Source of the DNA: Verrucomicrobiota bacterium
GTDB taxonomy: Bacteria > Verrucomicrobiota > Verrucomicrobiia > Limisphaerales > AV2
Direction: 5' to 3'
Assembly: GCA_003218935.1 (NCBI GenBank)
Contig: QHPA01000162.1
Coordinates: 1 to 13,520 of the forward strand
DNA length: 13,520 nucleotides
The notes under the pieces are model-generated. The model was not told where the DNA came from. It saw nothing but the letters and a program-made list of their open reading frames with translations, and ran no database searches. Made by a program: the position numbers and the translations under genes. Below are positions 1 to 6,372 of this stretch, piece after piece (position 1 is the stretch's first letter; every line of letters begins with the position of its first letter).

Positions 1-550
1 AAGTGTTGTTGAGCGAGTAGTGGCAGTAGGAAAGCATGCAATCGAGTTCTGTTCGGTCGAGGATATATCTGAAAATCTTCAACGGAAAGCCGGTCACCCC
101 CACGAAGCGGACCTTGCCTTGCTTTTGCAGTTTGCGAAGCGCGGGCAAAGCCTCGTTCAGGACCTGTTCGAGGTCTCCGAACTCGATATCGTGGCATTGG
201 ATGATGTCGAAATAATCGAGGCCCATCCGCTGCAGGCTTTCGTCCACGCTGCGGGTGACGCGTTCGGCGGAGAAGTCGAATTTGTCCACGTCGTAGCGCC
301 CGCATTTGGTGCCGAGAAGGAAACGGTCGCGGGGAATCTCCTTGAACGCCTTGCCCAGGACCTTTTCCGACAGCGTGCGGCCGTAGTAGGGCGAGGTATC
401 GATGAAATTCACGCCGCCATCGAGCGCAACGTGCAACGAGCGGATGCCCTGCGCCTCGTCGAGATTGCCATATTCGTTGCCGACAGAGGCCGCGCCGTAG
501 CTGACGACGGAGATTTTGAGTCCGGTTTCGCCCAGTGGACGGATTTGCAT
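1..550 (-). CDS. Aldo/keto reductase, L-galactose dehydrogenase-like (partial, 3' end outside window)
   Basis: NAD(P)-dependent oxidoreductase of the aldo/keto reductase superfamily, probably cytoplasmic (no signal peptide seen). The 183 visible residues form the N-terminal half of a (beta/alpha)8 barrel. The start MQIRPLGETGLKIS is typical of the family. The catalytic tetrad is readable as D51 (in FIDTSPYYG), Y56, K82 (in GTKCGRY) and H120 (in QCHDIEFG). The runs TSPYYGRTLSEKVLGKAFK, FDFSAERV, CHDIEFG, FVGVTGFPL and LSYCHYSLN resemble, from memory, plant L-galactose dehydrogenase and related L-fucose/L-galactose dehydrogenases. The C-terminal part (families are about 320 residues) lies beyond the window edge. 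An in-frame ATG at 574 is an alternative start; neither has a clear Shine-Dalgarno, and 550 fits the family N-terminus better. It follows the big cluster on the same strand after 169 bp. Substrate specificity is inference only. Confidence 0.88.
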   Translation of the reverse strand, partial: MQIRPLGETGLKISVVSYGAASVGNEYGNLDEAQGIRSLHVALDGGVNFIDTSPYYGRTLSEKVLGKAFKEIPRDRFLLGTKCGRYDVDKFDFSAERVTRSVDESLQRMGLDYFDIIQCHDIEFGDLEQVLNEALPALRKLQKQGKVRFVGVTGFPLKIFRYILDRTELDCMLSYCHYSLNNT

Positions 551-719
551 GCCGCCGATTTCACAGGAAACCATTCCGGACGCAAGGTTGAAGAAATGAC
601 CTCCGAGCAGCGGGTTGATTAATCCTAGTCAACATGACCAGCAATGCCACGTTCTCAGTTGAAGAAGTAGCCGCAGGCTCCTGACCACATGGAATCAGTC
701 CGACCCCTATTCCTGACCG
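551..719. other. Intergenic gap between cytochrome/WD40 gene and aldo/keto reductase gene
   Basis: This 169-bp gap separates two minus-strand genes. It holds the 18-bp palindrome at 615-632 (separate entry). Read on the minus strand there is only a weak 4-bp stem (AGCC-TGC-GGCT, around 674-684) with no T-tract behind it, so no convincing intrinsic terminator was found for the WD40 gene. A short open stretch in the same area reads WSGACGYFFN followed by a stop and could be a decayed gene tail, but it is too short to assign. Confidence 0.4.
615..632. promoter_or_regulatory. Operator-like palindrome upstream of the aldo/keto reductase
   Basis: The 18-bp sequence TTGACTAGGATTAATCAA (minus strand) is an imperfect palindrome of the form TTGAyTA-N4-TArTCAA. 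It lies 65 bp upstream of the start at 550 (41 bp from the alternative start at 574). Symmetry, AT-rich half-sites and position fit a dimeric regulator site overlapping a promoter. No regulator gene is visible and no convincing -35/-10 pair could be fixed around it. This is inference from pattern and location. Confidence 0.3.
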
Positions 720-3700
720 TCATTGCTTCGTGTCGGGCGGAGGAAAAGAAACAATGAGCTTTCCGTTTGCTCCGTCCCAGACGCGCAGGACGCTGTCCTG
801 GCCGCCGGCGATGACAATCTTTCCATCAGGCGTCACGGCGGCGGACTCGACGAAATCATTCGCGCCGGAGAAGGAACGAACCTCGTTGCCGTCTTCTCGG
901 ATCAGGCGCACTTTGCTGTCGCCCGAAGCGGCCAGCGCCTGGTCGGTGTAGCCGACAAAACTGATCGCGGTCACTTCCTTGTCGAAACCGGCGATGTTTT
1001 TCTTCTTTTCACCGTTCACGAAGTCCCAGATTTTGACCACGTCGTCCGCGCCCGCGCTGGCCAGTGTCCGCTCGTTCCGGTTCCAACTGACGCCCAACAC
1101 GTGGTGCGTATGGCCTTCGAACTGCCTGACGACTTTGCCCGTCGCCAACTCCACGACCTTGACGAATTTGTCCGCCGCGCCAGAGGCGAGGTATTTTCCG
1201 TCCGGCGAAAAGTCGAGACTGAACACGGCGTCGCTGTGTACGTTGGTAAAGGATTGCATCAATTTACCCGTGGCTACCTGCCAGAGTTTGATTTCGCCGC
1301 CGCCCGTCGGCGCGCCGCCGCCGGTCCCCAGTAGTTTGCCATCCGGACTGAACTTCACCGCGTTGACACGGTCCTCCAAGGTAGAGTTGGCGTCGCTACT
1401 CCCGATCACTCGATCCAGGTTCCAGTCCGGTTTCAAGTTCCAGACCATGACTGCGCGGTCGGCCGCGCCGGAAACGAGATTGCCGTCGCTCCCAAACGCG
1501 ATCGCGAGCACAGCGCCTTTGTGATGCCTGCAGGTCTCAAACGCGGCTCCGTTGTCCGCGCTCCAGGTGTGAATCAAATCGTCGTCGCCGGCGGTCGCCA
1601 GCGTCAGATTGTCCTTTGAGAAGGCGAGGGCGCGAATGGGTTGTTCGGCCTCCAGCGCTCCTTTTTTGGCGGCCTCCAATTCCGCCTCGGTTTGTTTTCG
1701 TTCGTCCTCGGCCTTTCGGATTGCGGTTTTCACGGTGGTCACGGATTTGGCCGACTCGTCCGCCGCCTTGTTCGCGAGACGAAGTTCGGTCTGGGCATTC
1801 GACCCGGCCAGTTCCGCCTTTTTCAATTCCTTTTCGGAATCTTCGAGGGTTTTGGCGGCCGACTTCAATTTCTCATTCGCTTTTTTCTCTTCTCCCACGG
1901 TGTTCAGCTTGTCAAGGGCCGTCTTGGCGTCGGTGGCGGCTTTTGACTTTGCGGCGGCTTCGGCGCTCAATCGCTCAATCGTTTCCTTGTTTTGTCCGGG
2001 AGTTTCGCGCGCCGACTTCACTTCGGTCTCGGCGTCTTTGGCGGCTTTGTCGGCGGCGGCAAAGGCGTCAGCCGCCTCTTTGAGCTCTGCTTTCAAATCT
2101 TCCACTGTTTTCTCAGCGGCAGCGCGAGCTTCGGTCGCTTCCAGAAAGCGCCTTTGCTTTTCTTCGAGAGTTTTTTCCGCAGCTTCGCTTGTTTCCGCGG
2201 CCTTTTTGACTCGTTGGAGCTGCGCAGTCTGATTCGTCTCCGCCGACTTCAACGCGGCTTTGTGAAAATCAACCTCCGCTTTGGCGAACACGAGGGCGCG
2301 TTCACGCTCGTCGGCAAATTCCCGCGTGTAACGGTCGCCTTTCAGTTCGGCGATCTGCCTGCCATCACTCGCGTCCCAAAGTTTCGCCATTTTGCCTGCG
2401 CCTGCTGAAGCGAAACGCCTGGCGTCGCCGCGGACGGCAATTGCCGTAACCGGACCGCCATGCTTCATCTCGCGAATCACCTTGCCCGTCTCGACGTCCC
2501 ACAAACGGAGCAACCCGTCACTGCTTCCAGAGATAAGCTGTTCGCGCGCCGGCGGGACGACGTCCAAAGCCGTGACTGTCTGTTCGTGTCCCTGGAGTTC
2601 TTTGACCGTTGTTAACTCGCGTTTGGCTGCGTCGAAATGCCAGATGTGAATCAACTTGTCCGGGCCACCGGAAGCGATTTGGTCGTCAGCCAGCCACGCG
2701 ACAGCATTTATCCCGGTGTCAAGTTGAGTTTGAGCGATGAGGTTGCCGCCCGGCACTTCGCAAACGTGAAGTGTCTTGTCAGCGGAAGCGGAGCAAAGCT
2801 TTGAGCCGTCCGGCGAGAATTTGAGACAGTGAATCTCGCCTTGATGAGCGGGAAGAATTTTCGCGAGCTTGCCCTTCGTCAAATCCCACAGTTTTACGCG
2901 CCCATCATGGCCACCGGTAGCCAGGCGTTTGCCGTCGGGACCGAGCGCAAGGGCAAGCACTGCAACGGACGCGAGTTTTAATTCGGTTGCTTCCTTCGGC
3001 CGCCGCCAGATTTTCACTTCACGATAGGAGCCCGAAGCGAGGAGGTTGGCGTCGGAGCTGAAGGCGAGCGCGTCCACGATGGCGCGGTGCGCCACACCGG
3101 TTTTGTTGTAGAGGCCGGACTTGACCAAGTGCGGATCGGTGAGCCGGCCAACGAGCTGTTGGGATGGCAGATGGTAGATGAAAATCTGGTTGGCGCGCGC
3201 GCAGGCGGCGAATTGGCCGTCGGGCGTGATCCCTGCGGCGTAAATCGGATTCAACCCCTGGGGCAGCGGCTGCCATTCGATGGGTCGGGCGATGCTGGCG
3301 GAGCCTTTCGCGCCCTGGTCAATCCAGAGTTTGATGAGGCCGAGTTCCTCCGGCGACAGGTCGGACGCCAGAACTTTGTTTTCGGAAGGCGGCATGAGGG
3401 TATCTTCAAGCTGATGCGACGCGGCCTTGAGCAGCAGGCTGGCGTGGCCGCGCTTTGGCACGATGGCCGGACCGGAATCGCCGCCCTTGAGCATGGCCTG
3501 AGGCGTTTCCAGAATCAGCCTGGCCTTTGCCGTGGTTTTATTGTGGCAGGCGAGGCAATTGTTTTTCAAAATCGGCAAAATTTCCCTCTCGAAATCCACT
3601 GGCGCCGGGTGTTTGATTCTGGCGACAGCAATGGGCCTGGAGCGATTCTCCTCGGACTTCTTTTCGTCCGCGCGAATTGGAACGAGGGATAAAAATGCCA

Positions 3701-3833
3701 GGACGAGCAAAGTCGCCGCGCATTGCGAATGGAACAGAGCGGTTTTCCCCATGCGTTGCACGAGCAGGAAAACAAGGCGGATGTTGAAGTCCGTCCTCCC
3801 GCCATTGTGGCTCCATGCAACTCGCGAAATCAT
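720..3833 (-). CDS. Exported c-type cytochrome with two WD40 propellers split by a coiled coil
   Basis: A 1037-residue envelope protein. A hydrophobic signal sequence (about residues 36-55, ending VPIRADEKK) precedes a planctomycete-type cytochrome c module with one heme site, NNCLACH (C93, C96, H97). TLMPPS at 145-150 probably contains the distal ligand M147. Seven WD40-like blades follow (about 193-490, e.g. ATGGHDGRVKLWDL), then an Ala/Glu/Lys-rich coiled coil of about 225 residues (505-730), then seven more blades (about 732-1022). The first ATG (3833) overlaps the upstream stop as ATGA, suggesting translational coupling. However, M28 (codon at 3752) gives a far more ordinary signal peptide (MGKTALFHSQCAATLLVLAF), so the true start is uncertain. 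WD40 domains usually form protein-binding platforms and heme implies electron transfer; partner and substrate are unknown. It is last in the tight cluster. Confidence 0.9.
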   Translation of the reverse strand: MISRVAWSHNGGRTDFNIRLVFLLVQRMGKTALFHSQCAATLLVLAFLSLVPIRADEKKSEENRSRPIAVARIKHPAPVDFEREILPILKNNCLACHNKTTAKARLILETPQAMLKGGDSGPAIVPKRGHASLLLKAASHQLEDTLMPPSENKVLASDLSPEELGLIKLWIDQGAKGSASIARPIEWQPLPQGLNPIYAAGITPDGQFAACARANQIFIYHLPSQQLVGRLTDPHLVKSGLYNKTGVAHRAIVDALAFSSDANLLASGSYREVKIWRRPKEATELKLASVAVLALALGPDGKRLATGGHDGRVKLWDLTKGKLAKILPAHQGEIHCLKFSPDGSKLCSASADKTLHVCEVPGGNLIAQTQLDTGINAVAWLADDQIASGGPDKLIHIWHFDAAKRELTTVKELQGHEQTVTALDVVPPAREQLISGSSDGLLRLWDVETGKVIREMKHGGPVTAIAVRGDARRFASAGAGKMAKLWDASDGRQIAELKGDRYTREFADERERALVFAKAEVDFHKAALKSAETNQTAQLQRVKKAAETSEAAEKTLEEKQRRFLEATEARAAAEKTVEDLKAELKEAADAFAAADKAAKDAETEVKSARETPGQNKETIERLSAEAAAKSKAATDAKTALDKLNTVGEEKKANEKLKSAAKTLEDSEKELKKAELAGSNAQTELRLANKAADESAKSVTTVKTAIRKAEDERKQTEAELEAAKKGALEAEQPIRALAFSKDNLTLATAGDDDLIHTWSADNGAAFETCRHHKGAVLAIAFGSDGNLVSGAADRAVMVWNLKPDWNLDRVIGSSDANSTLEDRVNAVKFSPDGKLLGTGGGAPTGGGEIKLWQVATGKLMQSFTNVHSDAVFSLDFSPDGKYLASGAADKFVKVVELATGKVVRQFEGHTHHVLGVSWNRNERTLASAGADDVVKIWDFVNGEKKKNIAGFDKEVTAISFVGYTDQALAASGDSKVRLIREDGNEVRSFSGANDFVESAAVTPDGKIVIAGGQDSVLRVWDGANGKLIVSFPPPDTKQ

Positions 3834-6361
3834 TTCTTCTCTGCCGCTTCCACCTGAATCGTAATGGGCGTTGAATAAACCGTGATGGTAACCTCGCGCG
3901 GCCTGGCCTTTTCTTCGAATTCCTTCGCGCGCTTCTGCAACGCCGACTTTTTCTCCTCGGCCTCCTTGGCTTTGGCGGTTGCCTCCCTGGCGGTCCTTTC
4001 AGCGGCAGCTTTGGCATCCGCGGCGGCTCTGGCTTTGGCTTCCGCGTCGGATTTTTCGCCTTCCGAGACTGACTTGGCCTGGGCCGCGGTTTCGTCGGCG
4101 GTTTTGACGGCGACAGCGACTGCCTCAACCGCTTGCTTCGCTTCGGCCGCCGACTCGGCAGCGAATTTCTCCGCCTGCTTGGCGGCTTCGTCCGCTGCCT
4201 TCGCTGCGTCGGGATTGTTTCGGTATTTCCCTTTGGTCTGTGTCTGCAAATAAACCGTGAAGTCGCCCGGCGGCAATTTGTTCTGCGCGAGGTCTATTTC
4301 CAACGTGGCCGCGTTGGTCTTTCCATCAACGTCCAATTCCCCTAATCCATCGAGTCCGGCGACACCGGTCGCTTTGAGTTTCAAACTTTCGTTGAACTCG
4401 CTTTGGCGCGTAAGCTTGAGCGGTATATGGAGTTTGCCGCCGCCCTTTGCTTCCCAAACCTTGTTCTCCGCCGGTTCGATGGTGATGGGCGCGGATTCAA
4501 CACTGCTGACCGCCAGAAAGAAGTCATGGGTCAATCGCGATTGAACGGCCTCGTTGTTGTAGTCGGGAACATTCCACGTGACCGAGCCGCTCCGTGCCAG
4601 GCGCACGACTTCCTTGTCACCCACCTTCGCCTTGCCGACAACTTTGATTGGGCCGAACCAACTGTCGGCATTTTCCGCAGCCGACAGGAAAATCGACGCG
4701 GACGTTTTATTGGTTTCGATTTTGGCGAGCGGACACGCGACGCGCGGTGGCAAACCTTCGACGCTGAGATCGATTTGACCGTCGAAACCGTTGCGCCGAA
4801 ATGCCAGCACTTTGATGGGCACGGTTTCGCCGCGCCGAAGAAACGGCGTCCAAAGCGGGGCCTCTTTCGCGTCCTTGTTCAGCGGCGGCGGCGCCTGGGG
4901 CAAAGCGACGAGCCGGAAGTCAGGCGCTTCTCTGCTCAGCGACAAGCGATAAACAAAACGCGGATTGCTTTCGTAGCGATTGAACAGGTCTCGGACTTCC
5001 AGCCGGTAGGCCCCGTCCTCCTTCGCTTCAAATCGCCAGGCCCAGTCGCGGCTTGTCGTGTTGAATTCCGGCCCGCCGAGGTTGGTGTCCGCAGCGTAAA
5101 ACTCGTGCGTGTCCGAAACGTTTTCTTCGCCTTTGTCGTTTTTGGTCACGCGCTGAAGCAGAGCGAAGGGCGCGGTCGGCAAATTGAGCCGTTGCGAAAA
5201 TATTTCAATCCAATAAACCTCGCCTTTCCTGGCGTCGAAGGTAAGGCAGTCCTTGTCGCCCGCCGGATAAAATTGGCCGACAACTTCACACGGCAGTGAA
5301 ATTTTCTGCGCCTGTTGCGGTTTGTCGTTGGGTTCCCGTTCGGCCACGACCGGCGCGGTCGCGAAGCTCAGCAACACCGGGTTTGAAACGCCTTGCGGCG
5401 TTCGGAGCCGGTATTGGATTCCATCGAGAGCAATCGCCGCCGGCTTGGACGCGACGCTCCCTGGCAGCCTTTGCTGCGTCGCCGTATCGCCAGGCAATTC
5501 GATTTCCACCGACAGTTGCTCGATCGGCTTGCCATCGATGAATTGTCCTCTGGCGGGTTTGCCGCCGGGCAGATTGCGACCGTAGAGCGTGTAATTGCCT
5601 TTCGCGCCCGGGAGACCCGACGGCGGGAGAATGTAATCCAGGTGCGGACCCGCGCCGACGGTGAGCCGGTAAAAATATTCCCTGCCGCCGCGATAGATGA
5701 AATCGCTCAAGGCGAGGACAAACTGGCCGTCTGCCGGCGCGATGAAGTCGAGCAAGCCGCCGCGCCGTTGACGTTCGAGTTCGTGGCCGCCGGCGTCATA
5801 CAAAATCAGCGTGTCATCCATCCGTGAATCAATCTCTTTCGCGAGGCATTCGATGAGCACGCGTTGGCCTTTCCTGGCGGCGAACTTGAAGTAATCCACA
5901 GCGTTGGCTTCGGCGCGACCGTTCACCACAGTCCCGAGCGGAACCTCGACTGCGGACGCAACGGCATGGTTGGTGGCGGGAGAAGGGGTTTCGGGCAGAT
6001 CGCCGACCGCATACGCGCGCGGATTAGAAACGCCAAAGCGGCCGACGACGCGCCCTTCGTAAACGTCCGGCGGCACATCCGCGCCAATCGTCACGAGGAA
6101 CTTGTTCGCTTCCGGCTCGCCGGTCTTGTCGGCGACCTTTTGCCTGGCGGTAATGTTCGCGTGCGAGAAGTGGAGCTGGGCGTCGTCGTCGAGGTCAGAA
6201 CCGGTCACGGTGACTTCGAAGGTCGTTCCCGCTTTGCCGCCGGGCGGGAAAATCGTGGACAAACGGGCGGCGGGAAGCTGGGCAAAGGAAAGCTGCGTTC
6301 CGCACAGCAGCGCCGCCAACAACGGACAATAGCGCGCGATGTTCAAGCTGACGGACGGCAT
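3830..6361 (-). CDS. Secreted PPC-domain protein with C-terminal Ala-rich coiled coil
   Basis: An 843-residue exported protein. The signal peptide spans about residues 1-27 (core CPLLAALLCGTQLSFA, cleavage near FAQ). Next comes an IPT/TIG-like beta domain (about 33-118: IFPPGGKAGTTFEVTVTGSDL). The first PPC (bacterial pre-peptidase C-terminal) domain, about 135-235, has DYFKFAARKGQRVLIE and DTLILYDAGGHELERQ. The second, about 340-475, opens with EREPNDKPQQAQKI and has DCLTFDARKGEVYWIEIF. Further beta-rich segments run to about 710. Residues about 715-822 are almost pure A/E/K/R/D and predict a long helix; it interrupts a beta domain that resumes at REVTITVYSTPITIQV and ends the chain. PPC domains are usually non-catalytic adhesion or sorting modules, and no protease site is visible. 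The gene begins 11 bp after the DUF1549/1553 stop and its stop overlaps the next ATG. Inferred role: scaffold or binding subunit of the cluster's assembly. Confidence 0.85.
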   Translation of the reverse strand: MPSVSLNIARYCPLLAALLCGTQLSFAQLPAARLSTIFPPGGKAGTTFEVTVTGSDLDDDAQLHFSHANITARQKVADKTGEPEANKFLVTIGADVPPDVYEGRVVGRFGVSNPRAYAVGDLPETPSPATNHAVASAVEVPLGTVVNGRAEANAVDYFKFAARKGQRVLIECLAKEIDSRMDDTLILYDAGGHELERQRRGGLLDFIAPADGQFVLALSDFIYRGGREYFYRLTVGAGPHLDYILPPSGLPGAKGNYTLYGRNLPGGKPARGQFIDGKPIEQLSVEIELPGDTATQQRLPGSVASKPAAIALDGIQYRLRTPQGVSNPVLLSFATAPVVAEREPNDKPQQAQKISLPCEVVGQFYPAGDKDCLTFDARKGEVYWIEIFSQRLNLPTAPFALLQRVTKNDKGEENVSDTHEFYAADTNLGGPEFNTTSRDWAWRFEAKEDGAYRLEVRDLFNRYESNPRFVYRLSLSREAPDFRLVALPQAPPPLNKDAKEAPLWTPFLRRGETVPIKVLAFRRNGFDGQIDLSVEGLPPRVACPLAKIETNKTSASIFLSAAENADSWFGPIKVVGKAKVGDKEVVRLARSGSVTWNVPDYNNEAVQSRLTHDFFLAVSSVESAPITIEPAENKVWEAKGGGKLHIPLKLTRQSEFNESLKLKATGVAGLDGLGELDVDGKTNAATLEIDLAQNKLPPGDFTVYLQTQTKGKYRNNPDAAKAADEAAKQAEKFAAESAAEAKQAVEAVAVAVKTADETAAQAKSVSEGEKSDAEAKARAAADAKAAAERTAREATAKAKEAEEKKSALQKRAKEFEEKARPREVTITVYSTPITIQVEAAEKK

Positions 6362-6372
6362 TACGGCTTTCG

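Noticed and set aside
660..719. Intrinsic terminator after the WD40 gene
   Set aside because: Only a 4-bp stem and no T-tract downstream on the minus strand.
4403..5299. 298-codon plus-strand open frame opposite the PPC gene
   Set aside because: Shadow of the minus-strand coding sequence; arginine- and phenylalanine-rich and lacking motifs.
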